The notes under the pieces are model-generated. The model worked only from the letters and a program-made list of their open reading frames with translations. It ran no database searches and was not told the DNA's origin. 64,000 bases of DNA, taken from the NCBI RefSeq assembly GCF_000346465.2, contig NC_034014.1:22950522-23014521 (forward strand), read 5' to 3'. Origin of the DNA: Prunus persica (Eukaryota > Streptophyta > Magnoliopsida > Rosales > Rosaceae). Every line of letters starts with the position of its first letter. Within the stretch, counting starts at the first letter, position 1. Both the position numbers and the translations under genes were made by a program. Below are positions 35,794-47,900 of this stretch, one piece after another.

Positions 35794-38700
35794 TTATCCT
35801 CTACCAGCATTACCATGCCTATGGTTTCTGAAGTAGCTAAGGAGGGTCTGTGCCTGCAAGAAAACGAAAAGTGCTACGGTTCAATACATTATTTGTGATA
35901 ATAAATAAACCAGGGCAGAGAGAAGCAAACATCATTAGAGGCACTGTACCTTTTCCTTGGCCCTTGGGGTGCCAGATTGTGACAATACCACTAATGGGGG
36001 GACAGCTCCTTCTTGGAGTACCATACTGCAATATCTATTACTATTTGTGCAGAGCTGTAAAAGAGCAGCAGCTGCGTTCTCCTTCCCTCTTGCAGAACCT
36101 AACTCAACAACCTCAACCAGAACAGGGATCCCACCCTCCTGACCAATTGCTGTCCTTCCCTCCGGAATTGTTGAAAGATTAGCCAACACAGCAACTGCCT
36201 TGTCAACCATTCCAGCTGCTGGGTCCATCAACTCCACTAGGTACCTCACAGCACCAGCTTGAACAATTCGACCCTTGTTCTCATGAAAAATTGACAAATT
36301 AAACAAAGCTGTGGCTGCATCTTTCCTCCCTCTAGGAGTCCCATTCCCCAATAAATCAACTAGAGGCACAATAGCCCCTGACCTTCCAATGCGAACCTTG
36401 TTGTCCTCAATCACCGAAAGGCTAAAGAGAGTGGCAGCTGAGTTCTCCTTGGCCTCAGCACTCCCTGTCTCAAGGACATGAATCAGAGGTTCAATTGCGT
36501 TGGCAGTAGCAATTGCAGTTTTGTTGTTATCATTGATCGACAAGTTAAGAAGTGCTGTAACAGCATTCTCCTGAATCCTCGTATCTGTAGAGTGAAGCAA
36601 ATCCACCAACAAGCTAATGGCCCCACAGTTTGCAATAACAATTCGATTATCCATATTATGCTTGGCAAGTAGCCGGATTTGAAGTGTTGCCTCTCTTTGG
36701 GTATCAAGTGAAGTGCTTTTCAAGTCCTCAACCAGACTCCGAACTTGGGCTTCAAGTCCAGAAAGGTCAGGTCTTGTTTCAACAGCTGGAGAAGAAACTA
36801 TCCTTGGGACTAAGCTCCCAGATGGTCGCCGCCACATTTGGCTTCGAGGTCTTACCTCTGCCATTCTGGTGGGCAACTCAGTCTCTCTCTGTTGGGTGGC
36901 CAACACAGTAACAGCTTGTGGTTCTGATTTCAACTCCCCAGAAGCATCACTGCTGTAGCCTGACAGATTGCTTGGCACCTGTAAGACCCCATTGGCATTT
37001 ACAGGAGTTCCTTGAGTACCATTGGCATTAGAAAGTATGCTGGAAGCTGAGGCAGTTCTATTATGGCTTTGAGATGACTGCTCCGCTTCAATAGAATTAG
37101 GAAATTCATCTAGAGATGGTGACATAGAGTGTTGGCTAGCTAGATCTGTACTCCTTTCTTCTAAGTTGGCAGACCTGTCTTCAGAATTTGCTAGTGTTAT
37201 TCTGGCAATATCCAAAACCTGCCCATTTCCAACTACGCCAGACAAGGAACCTTCTGATGTAGAACGAGGATGCAATGGGGAACTTCTTTCCCGATGCAAT
37301 GGACCAGATGAGAACAAGTTCTTAGTGGGTGAACCCATGGACCGAGCTGACTCAGGTGACATTGGTTGATTGACCCTGGAATGAGGAAAAGGAGGTGAAT
37401 CCTTGGGAGCACCATGTTCTGCTTGTCCAAGAAGTTGTGTTGCTTTATTTAATCCCATAGACTTGGTGGGATCAGGCAGTTTCACATTGTTTGACTCGCA
37501 CCAATTTGCAATTAGTGCCTTTACAGTGTAATTAGGTATCAAATTGGTGTGAGCCAAAGTTTGCCGTGTCTTTGGACAAACGGTGAGGCCTAGATCTATC
37601 CAGTGCTTGATGAAAGTCCTCTCATAGGTTTGTCCTGATGCCACAATAACTGGATCTGTCATCAGCTCCAGAGAGAGAGGACAGCAGAAATCAGCAGGTA
37701 TTGGAACTGGACTGCAGCTCTGGGACTGCTTTATCGTAACAAGGCGCTCATGCATACGGGTGACAAGGGATATCATATGCTCAATATACTCCGCCTCCTC
37801 AATCTTTTCAGATTGTTCAGCATTCTCCTTCAACTTTTCAAGTGCTACAGCCTCAATAAGAATCTCCTGGTTTGACCTCAAGCTAAGGCCCTCTGCAATT
37901 TTCACTAGGATCTCTGAGCTGGGTCCAACACCCTCCACTTGATCACTTACAGAATCTTTAATGACAGTTGACATTTGTTCATCGACCATATTCTTAAGTT
38001 TTTGTATGCAACGCTGCAAACAACCATGGTGAGCCTTAGACATCATAAAAGGATATAGCCTAACCTCTTCCCAAATTAGAAGTCCACTAGAAAGACCAGA
38101 AATTACTTCTTCCGCATTCCAAAATTTTGTGTTTAATGATTTCACCATCTGACTGATGGTTTTTCATCTAACCAATGTTCTTCAATAAGCAATGAATTAA
38201 AGAAACTGAGTTTTATGCTGTCTTTTTCTTGGTCGAAGTTTTATGCTCTATCCGTAACAAAATGAAACAGGGCAAAAATTAATAACTCTTTTTGCACACA
38301 TTTTGTACCTCAAGAGATGCCAAACCCAATTCATCAGGAAGATGTTGTTGGCAAGTCTTCAACAGTTGAAAGATATCCAAACCAGAAGTCCAAATCTTTG
38401 TGATCAAAGATTCAACTTGCAGAACCTACATGTCATAAAAAGAGAAGATGGTTAGATAAACTGTCACTTCAACAAAATGCATTATATACCTGTCCTTGGG
38501 GAAGTTCATTTGTCATTATCTAATTTAGTGTACTTTGTCAGTGTATAAGTACATACTTATGAGATGTGATATAAATATGCATGTGGAAGGACATTAGAAG
38601 ACACAAGTATATAACTTCAGTAAATTTTAACTTTCCCTCATAACTGATAGCAGTGCACTAAATCTAGTGTTCAGAACTCCATGCATACTTTCAAATTTGA

Positions 38701-39582
38701 CAAAAGCCAACAGGCATCAGGAAAAAAAAAAGTAACTTAAAATTCATTAAATGCCACTAATTAAAAGAATTAGCAATGCAGGTAAGAATTGGGGCTACAT
38801 ACAGTTCCAATTCTAACATTTCTAAAGCAACCTTAGACTCTCTCGAAAACAAAAACTTAAAATCCTCTTAAAAGGAAAGACTAATCAGAAAATCTTAGGA
38901 CAAGGATTACAAATGGGAGAATAAATGACAAAATGAAGAGACCACCATTACTACTATAAATGCAACAATGCCCTGTTCATCAGCCATTTTCTTTCGTGCT
39001 TCTCTCTGTCTAGACTAATAAATCCTCATGGAACAACAGATATGGCAACAAGACAAAAAACAAAAAACAAGTAAGTGCTTTCTTTAGTCAGGGGAGGGAG
39101 GGAAAAGTGACCACATTATAACTTACTAAGCATATCATAGTAATATATTAATTCAAACAAAGGGAATACCCAAATTTGTATTGGTCAAACTTATGGTGAG
39201 GATTATGACGATGAAATGTCAGTTTTAGATAAATTTACCTTCAATTTCAATCAGATACATTATTCATTCTAATTACAGACTACAACTGAATAGACCAGTA
39301 ACTTACAAGATTGACTTTGCTCAACAACGGTTGCCAGTCTTCAATTTGCTCCCTCAACTCATCAATATAGTGACCCAGTTCTTCAAATGGCTTATTAAGC
39401 ACTTCATAAGAAGCTATTTCAGAATCAACAATGGCATCAAGTATAGTCTTCAACAATTTTAATATCTCTTCTGCTCTCTTGTAGTACTTCAGAACCGGGT
39501 CCAAGTTTATGTTGTCATTGGATGATAAATGGAAAAAAGAGGAGATGTTCTTAAGAAGTGCTTTGAACAATGATATCTCCAT
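35794..39582 (-). CDS. PUB4: U-box/armadillo E3 ubiquitin ligase, PUB4-like
   Basis: Exons 39582-39307, 38425-38309, 38013-35950 and 35853-35794 give 838 residues, near the length I recall for Arabidopsis PUB4. The start MEISLFKALLKNISSFFHLS matches the PUB4 N terminus. Residues 1-230 form the helical U-box N-terminal domain (KYYKRAEEILKLLKTILDAI). The U-box runs from about 235 to 308 (PIPADFCCPLSLELMTDPVI, TYERTFIKHWIDLGLTVCPK) and recruits E2 enzymes. A Ser-rich linker of about 230 residues follows, then armadillo repeats at about 550-838 for substrate binding (NRIVIANCGAISLLVDLL, GRSGAIVPLVDLLGNGTPRG). The end, AQTLLSYFRNHRHGNAGRG, is typical. PUB4 in Arabidopsis affects tapetum and meristem signalling and degradation of damaged chloroplasts; the role here is inferred. 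A probable non-coding leader exon sits 2.9 kb upstream. Confidence 0.92.
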
Positions 39583-40050
39583 CACACCTGTGTCAATATA
39601 TAAACAAGTAAAAATAGTCTCTTTGCAGAATGAAAGGAATAGAGACAAAGTCTTAAGAAGTAATGGAAAAGCATACACAAAATAGTTTTCAAAATAATAA
39701 CGACCATATCGCATAAGCACAATAATGATAACTGATTTCCTATGAAGTTACATTCAAATGAGTTCACCCTTCTAAAAATTGGAATCAACAAAATTGGACT
39801 AGTACCAGAAAAGTCCATCTTAATGAAGAGGCTGAACTCGAACAGATTTATAATTCAAATCTAGGCGAACTGACAGATATTCTACTTGCATATATATTCA
39901 ATATGTAGATTTTTTTTTCTTTCTGTAACTGCTTTCAAGGCTTATCCAACGATATTTGAAATCAGCATTCTGCACAGTTGCAGCATAATTGTCAATTCAA
40001 TTTTTACAATACACACCCATACACTGGCATGCCTGCACTCGTGTCGTGTT

Positions 40051-40053
<3 letters not shown>

Positions 40054-40083
<30 letters not shown>
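40054..40083. repeat. (GA)n microsatellite
   Basis: About 15 uninterrupted GA dinucleotides inside the proposed PUB4 leader intron. Confidence 0.9.
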
Positions 40084-40085
<2 letters not shown>

Positions 40086-41449
40086 TCTAATAATTTTGAA
40101 AAGGCAAGTACAATCAGTTTTTACAATGCCTTTTACTCCCCTATAATATTCATGTATCTACTCTTATAAATCATTATAATGTGTTTCTTGCAGCATATTA
40201 ACTTGTTTTACAAAATTTACACACCAACAAAATCATTCCTGAACAAGCCATCTTGTTTTAAGATTTTTTTTTTTAATAACACCCACCCATTGTTCTTTAA
40301 TATTTACTTAACTCACCAACATTTGTATTTTTCCTTTGGTCTTGCTGGCTGGCTTGACATGCAAGACATGTCCCCTCCATGAAAATAAACTTATACATAT
40401 ATTTGTAGTAGACCCCCTAGTTTTTGTTAAAGTGTATCAAAAAGGCAGATTCTTAACAAGTGAAATCATATTATTAAAGGACATGCCAATCAGTATATCT
40501 TCAACTGTACTCCTACGAACAGATTTCAGATAAAAAGGAAAGAATGAATGCACCTTTATTCACCATAAATATATAACTTTACACACCAAAGCAATCTTTC
40601 TCATTTCTGATCCTTCAGAATCCAAACAAATCCACAAAAATGAAGAAAAGACTTCTCAAAACCCATACAAAACCTATGCACACTCACTATCAAGTGATAA
40701 ACTCAAATCCTGGAAATCAAATTTCCCCAACTATTGAACCCTGCAAAAACAAAAAAACCAAAACTTCAAAGTATGAGATCTATGAAAAAAAATAGGGAGA
40801 TGTAATTAAAAGTCAATAATTGAAGTTTAAAACTTTAGTAATTGCCTTGGGACCTCAATAATGTGAAGCGGTTGACAACAAAAAATTCCACCCCAGAAGT
40901 AATACACAGACAACTTTCCTACTATCTTTTTTCATCTGCTTTTTCATTGAACATGAAGGAAACTTAGGAAAGTTAAAAGAACATCATTTTCCGCAATGCA
41001 TTATCTTCTTTCCTTCTACCTTTCCAGCTGGAACTGGTGGAAAAGATATGCTAAGCATGGACCAAAAGTGTCCTCCCTGATTTTCACTCCTCATTCCAAC
41101 CCAACAGAGGAATTTAGTCTGTCACCACCAGATTTTTATTGTCTCATATATTTCCTTCCGGGCTTTTGCCATAAAAAACCATACCAAAAAGAAGAAACAA
41201 CAACTGACTGCAGGTTGTTGGGTAATTCCACATTCTTCTTATTTGCTGAGAAAAGTTTTCATTTATTTTTACCATATAATTATGGTACGTTTGTATGTGG
41301 GGGTATAAGAGTACTAAAGAAATTCAAAAAATATGGGATTTGAAGCTCTAGGTTTCATAAAATTCATGTTTGGGAAACCTATTAAGCATAATGGGATTTT
41401 AAAACGAAATTTAACGCTTATCTTTATGGAGGTGTCAATATGTAAATAA

Positions 41450-41670
41450 GTGGTAGTGGTGGTAGTTGTGGTAATAGTGGTGATGGTGGTGACAACAACG
41501 AGAGTGAAGTTGGTGGTGGTGGTGGTGGTTGTTCGGAGCGAGGTGGTGGCGGTGCTAGTGGAAAGGTGGGATTGGTGATGGCGATGCTTGTGGTTTAATG
41601 ATGGTGACAACAATGGTAGGGTGGTCGCAGTGGATGTGCCGACGATTGTGGAGGAAGGTTGGTGGTGATG
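41450..41670. repeat. Degenerate GGT/GTG trinucleotide minisatellite
   Basis: Roughly 220 bases rich in GGT and GTG triplets, with a pure (GGT)n run at about 41509-41528 and interruptions such as GACAACAA repeated twice. One plus-strand frame is Gly/Ser-rich but ends in stops and has no gene context. Confidence 0.75.
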
Positions 41671-41767
41671 GTTGTGGCTTTTTTTGTCATACTCTCATTG
41701 TCTTCGGAATTTGGAAATAATACCTATTTAGCTGAAATTTAAAGTTAAGATTTATGATCCCCAAGTC

Positions 41768-41792
41768 AGAAGTTTTTTTTTTTTTTTTTTTT
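41768..41792. repeat. Poly(T) tract
   Basis: Run of about 25 T bases, possibly an old retroposon tail on the minus strand; no target duplication seen. Confidence 0.8.
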
Positions 41793-42499
41793 TCTCCACA
41801 TAGAATTTATAAACTTCCTTGTCTATGAACCCAAACAAGGAAATTAGGATATGTCATTTCATAAATCCTAACTTTTGTTAAATTCTCAGCTCTACTACAT
41901 TTTGACATATGTATATCATCAGGGCATATAATCATATACTGATACCAAATTTATTAGTTATCTGAAAGTCTCCCGCTTCCCGCCTTGATAACGTCTTGCC
42001 CAAACCAACAACTATGATCTAATAAAAGTAAAAGACCCCAAGAAGCATAGCCAATTTAATTATACCACTTATCCAGGTCATATACACATCCCAAATTTCC
42101 AATTTGTTGTATCCCATATCTGCTTTTCATCACAGCCAAAAAGAACCACAATTCAGATTATAAAAACAAAGCACATATACAATTACCAATTTAAAAATGA
42201 ACAAAGATAATTCTTTTCTTTAAATTTATCTATGTTTGCGTGATCTTTCTGAAATACAAAATTCAAAATTTGCACACACCCATTAGACCCAGAATGGGAT
42301 TCGAGTGCTTGAACTGAGTAACAGTCCAACCAACTAAAGCAGGAATAAATTGGAAAGCAGATTGACCAAATTTGAACTCTAAATGCAGGCACAAGCAGTC
42401 AAACAAGAAAAATTGGCACAAAGAGTAAAATACAACGTTCATAGAATTCAAAAACCCTAGCTGGATCAAGATGAAGAATATGAACAAATAAAACTGTAC

Positions 42500-42700
42500 C
42501 TGGATTTGGCTGAAAGCCTCAAACGCAGAGGCAAATGACCAAGAAAAGGTCGTTTTGGGCAACCCTTCTTTCTCCTTTGCCTTTCTCAAACCCAGACCTC
42601 CAGACCAGCTACTAGATTTTTCCTAATTCTCTGCTTGAGATTTTTCTTTTCTTTTTTTCTTTCTCTCTGTGTAATTTTCTCAGAGAGTCTCACTTTTTAA
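42500..42700 (-). promoter_or_regulatory. Probable leader exon and transcription start region of the PUB4-like gene
   Basis: A CT/GA-rich, GC-higher block ending at the donor after 42500. It is the only sequence in 39.6-44 kb with the look of a plant 5' UTR (GAGAGAAAG-rich on the minus strand near 42640-42670). Assignment to the gene at 35794-39582 rests on the splice sites only. Confidence 0.45.
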
Positions 42701-43815
42701 ATTTCTTTTAGTATTTTATTATGTTTTGGAAATGAAGATATACAGTTGCTGCCTGCTCGAGCTGGGGCTCGTTGCATAGTTGGAGAGTGGGACATTCTCG
42801 TCATTACATGTTAATCTTGTAATAAATAAATGAATTATTTTAGTAAATAATAATATGATTACTTTATGCAATTTGTCAAATGAATTTTTTTGACTGAAAT
42901 TGGGATTCATTTGGTAGCCGCCAAATGGGCTGGTTTACCTGTTTACATTATGGAAATACCTTCATTGGCACAGAAAAAAAATTGAAGAAATGGAAAATAC
43001 GTTTTTTCTACAAAAAAGAAAATGCCAAATATATCCCTAAATGGTAGCCTATCCAAATACAGCGTTCATAGATTCACCCTCTCACGATCATTTTTCTTGT
43101 CATGTTTAATTATCTTGGTTTCCTAGTACAGAACAGATACAATTTTTGCTTATTTTGAAATACGTTTTCTTCTAGAGTTTCGTGGCAATGTCACTTTTAT
43201 CCCAACCTTCATACGACGTTAAGGAATGAATAGAGTGAGAGGAGATATGCAACCAGAAATAAATATGTTATCTTTAGTCTACTCGGACAAAAGATAATAA
43301 ATAAACTAAAATAAAAAAAAATTAAAAAAAGTATGATTGAGAAGTGATATGAGTTTTTGAGTTTTACAATCAAATATGTGGAGAGTGGGACACTATTGAA
43401 TCAATTGAAATTTAAAAAAGAAATCTACATTGTTTAAATGAATGGCAATTATCAAATTTATAATAATATGTTTTGAAATAAGAGGAGGAAAGAAAAGGCT
43501 AGAGGAACCAAAATTAAAATAAAAGGTAGACAAGACCAAAATGATTGAAAACTGACAACTCAGCAGTAATTCTATTCCATTTGCTACCAGAATGTCTCAA
43601 TTTTTCTTTATATATATTCTTTTGGGTTTATTATCATTATTATTATTTATCAGCAAGTAGGGGATTTTCTTCCAATATTGTAAAGATTAAATTAAGAAAT
43701 AATTGATGCTAGCAATTATAGAAAAGTGTGAAAATAAAGCAAAGGCAAAAAATTATTAAGAAGAATACGATGCAATACGAATTCCTGCGTAGAAGAAGGT
43801 AGCAATGATTTCTAT

Positions 43816-43881
<66 letters not shown>

Positions 43882-44907
43882 GAAGAAAGAAATATTCGTG
43901 TTTTAACTTTTTATGAATGGCACCCTGTGGCCAGTGGCCAGGCATTTCATACAAAAATGGCCATTTGGACTTTATGTCGCAAAAAAATTCATTTGACCAG
44001 AAGAAGAAGATTCTTCCCTCCACTCCAACAAGATAGAGAAAGTTAGGGACCGCCCCAAAATGTCAACTTTGAAGCTTCTATTTTACTTCCCAGAAACTGC
44101 TTCCCACTTGTTTGCGAGGACGCCTCCCAACGACTCATATAATCATATTAGGCCATTAACTAGACTTACGTCACGTGTGTGTGTATGTATATATATAATA
44201 TGTGTGTGTGTAGACTAGACATACATCATTTATTATTTCAGTCATTATCATCAATATAGACATATTACAGTGTGAATTCACGATGCATGTCAACATAGTT
44301 ATGGCCGTTAAATTAATAGATTAACTATTCTGTTTTAGGGTATATTCACACTCACTTTTAGGGTATAATATCAATAAATTTTCCACAGGGTATGATCATT
44401 TATGTTTTATCACAATTAGATGATTTCATATTGTTTTAAAAATAATTTTTTATTTATGTATATGCATTATTTCTCAACATGAGGCAGGTCGATTTGCATT
44501 CGGTTGTGAAATAAAAATCATTGTCCATGGTGTCACATGACCTGTATAAAACAGGAAAACAATAATAATAATAATTCAAAAAACAAGAGATTGAAAAGAA
44601 GCCTTTTATTGGGAAAAATTTTTATTCACTTGTGTGTTACAATATTCATATACAAATTGAATGATGTCTACAGAACCAAAGTGTGAGTAGTTCTACCTAT
44701 CTCTCTCTCTCTCTACTATCTGAATTTATGGCATCCTTTCATGGGCATTGCAAAGAATGATTCTTCAACCTAAGGAGCAAGAGTCTTGATCAACTGAGTA
44801 ATTGTGATTACAGAATTTGGTTGGTAACTAATCATGTGAATCAAAATGCAAATGGCAGACATGCCATGCCATGCCGTCAACCACAAGCAAAGACAGCTAC
44901 AAAATTT
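42701..44907. other. Intergenic region upstream of the PUB4-like gene
   Basis: AT-rich with a long GA microsatellite (43820-43877), a GT/AT-rich stretch near 44176-44215 and the 3' flank of the aspartic protease. No coding gene seen. Confidence 0.6.
43820..43877. repeat. Long perfect (GA)29 microsatellite
   Basis: 58 bases of uninterrupted GA. Long pure arrays are usually hypervariable in length, so this is a likely polymorphic marker. Confidence 0.95.
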
Positions 44908-47900
44908 TCAGAGAGGCTGGAGTTCTTGCTCTGGAACAGCAGCATTGACAGGCTTGTATGGATTGACTGTCCGTTGTCGGTGTCTCAAAAGAAACAACAA
45001 TCCAACAACTGATAATGCAATCACTAGAATTCCTAAAATGGATAAAATCACCACATAACTGTGCTGCCACCATGACCTGCACAATTTCAGAATAACAAAA
45101 TATTACGAACATTGCTACGTATGATACCGTGATCTCTATTGAACTACTCTGAATGCATCAACAGGAAATTTGGACCTCCAGTCATGCACCAGTACATAGA
45201 TGGCATGCATCTTATTGTTACATATTATTCTTTGTTGGATGTAGGCATTGCATCCTAACTCTTAAACAGCAAGATAGCTAAGCTAATTCGTTAAAACCAT
45301 TATCTATATGCCAACACTTGTATAAGAGATTTTTCTCGATTCCATTATATTCTAGTATTAAAGGGGGAAGGACATAAGAAAGATGTGTAAATATAAACTA
45401 CCGTTTTTCCTTAGGCTCAACTCTCCATCCAAGCAACTCATAACTTCCAAACATAACAGGAAACTGCAAGTGATGTTCAGCGAGCCTGGCAACTATAACC
45501 TGTGGGCAGACCCAATCATCAAGCAAACAAACACTTATGAACGTCGGCACAAACACTAATTGCAATTCAAAAGCGCAAACTTACCGCTGCAGTTGTATTG
45601 GAAATGCTTTCAGTAGAGTCTGCTGGAAATACGGCCCAACTAATGAGGGAATCATTTCCATTAGCAGCAAATTTCAACATATGAACCTGAAATAATCCAT
45701 TCAAATTTGGCACCCTAAGCTGAAGATGCACTTAAAAGTCATAAAACTTGATTATCAACAGAGGATATCTATCTATTTATTTGTCAGTATGACAGTATTG
45801 AACTATCAGTGAGAAAATATAAAGTAAATATCAATCAAATAAGCGCATGTGGTTTGTTCCTGACCTGTGATGTATTAACTTCTAATTCCTGAGCTATGAA
45901 TTCAGCTAGTTCTGTAATGTGGGGCTTCAGATCAGAGTAGCTTATGTTCAATGACATATCAAATGTTATTTTTCCAATTTGGAGTTCCCCTGTCCATCAA
46001 GGTTAATGAGACATTGTAATTCATTTGTGTTTAAAAATAAAACCAAAAAAAAAAAAGAAAAAAAAAAGGGAGATTGCAATAAGTCTGTCTTTTCGAAAAA
46101 GATGCAGCATAAAATCACATTTCTCTTATTAAAAATCTACACTTGTGTTGACATATAAAATAATAAGAAATGATAACAAAAAAGTTCACAAATTAAACTT
46201 AAGAGGAGAAGAGAGTTCCCAAAAATGTTATTTTCACTTTCCCCTGTTTGCCTCAGACTTATCTCCATTTTTACATTTGATCAGGGTTTTTTGAAAATTT
46301 TCATTTTGAACATTACCTCAAACATAACCTCTGAGTAATTGGATAAGTAAACCTACACAACTGTAAGATGAAAATGATATAACAGAAATAATTTTAAGGA
46401 CAAGTAAAAAAATGAGGCATCCATGCCAGTGAAAAGAAAGACTTGGAATACTACCTGGAAGTACATAAGGTGGTGCTCCAGTTGGAGCTAATGTAGGCGT
46501 CACTCCTGGAGTTGAATTCTTGTCACCAGAAGCAGGAGGCATTGCTGGCGGCGAAACAGATTGGTGAAGTCTTTCCCACAACTCCGAACAATTAGTTTTC
46601 CAGAAACCAATTTTGGAATTCTCACGGTCGTATGTTACAAGAGTATTGCGGACAACAATTCCTATCATAAACATGGCATAACAAGATTAATTGAGAGTGC
46701 TGCATAAAGTTAATGGGATAAATTTGATAATTCACAAAAGCAAGATAGAGAATTCTGGACCATGTAAAGCATTTACCTCCTAAAAGAGTAGTTGGATCCT
46801 TTCCATTTTGGAAAAACCCAAGGCAGTAAGCACCACGGACCTTTGAATGCTTTATAATTGATGATGTTACAATAAAGTAGAAGAATTCAATTAGCGACAT
46901 CGAATAACCAATGGAAAAGTCATAAAGTTGCATAATAAAAATTACAATTTATGTGGTTTAGAAACAAGTGTTTTGAGGAAGAAGGGAAGGGGCAAGCTTA
47001 AATTTCAACACTTACCCGGAACAAGTAATTTTCAGGAGATAATGTCAACTTTTTCCCACTGCCAAATACCATGTCAACTGTTGGAAAGGTGTCTGATGGG
47101 TGGGAGACCTCACTGAATCAAAATTGTTATAAAACTATTAAAAAGGGCTTGTGACCTTATTCACAACTTACTCATGTATTTGAACAAATCAAAATTTTAG
47201 TGTAAAAAATTGCAATTGCGACCTCGATGGGCTTTCTCATAATCTAGTTTGCACCAGAATAGGCAATAACTTATCTGTATAAAAAAATAAGCTCTTAGTT
47301 TTCTATATGTGATACCTTTCATCAGTTGAGAAGCAAATATCATTATAGTTTGGATCAGGGCCACGGATCTGCTTGAGGGAACTAAGCTCCTTCATGATCT
47401 GCAATCACATATAAGGATAAGGAAAAAGGGGAAAAATAAGTTACAATGATAAAAGTGGAGACATTGGTAGTACTTTGATCGCCCATTCAATGAAATAATA
47501 CATAACTAAAAGCTCTAGGAACAGCTAGTCATGGATTTCTAGGAAAACCAAGGTGTTTGAAATACCAAATTTCATTACAGATTATTGCTTGTCCGCTTTG
47601 TCAATTCTAGTCGACCACATGCTCATCAATTTCAAATGAGACTTTTAATAATTATCATTCAGAAAGAACTGCAAGATATCATCTAATAGAATGAAAAGAT
47701 TGAGGACAAGCAAGAATATTTTATTATATGGTCTTATACAAAATTAAGACAATATTTAATCTAAAGTAATCAACAAGGGCAGAAGAGGATCTTACGCCAT
47801 CCTTAAATGCTAGAAATGCTGCTTCTGGTAGGTAAGCATATGTTGTGCCACTGTCCAGGACTGTTCCATGTTTTCCATCAAAGACACTTGGATTCAAAGA

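Larger units (their letters stand above)
39588..42499 (-). other. Probable 5' UTR intron of the PUB4-like gene
   Basis: On the minus strand a donor (CCAG, then GTAC) after base 42500 and an acceptor (ACACAG, then GTGTGATG) before 39587 would remove 2.9 kb and place the ATG five bases into exon 2. Within it are a (GA)n tract at 40054-40083 and a GGT-rich block at 41450-41670. No coding sequence seen. Confidence 0.5.

Noticed and set aside
41314..41613. Thr-rich frame of 99 residues on the minus strand
   Set aside because: Product of the degenerate GGT repeat; no gene context or family match.
43709..44023. Open frame of 104 residues with a long Leu-Ser run
   Set aside because: It is the translation of the GA microsatellite on the minus strand.
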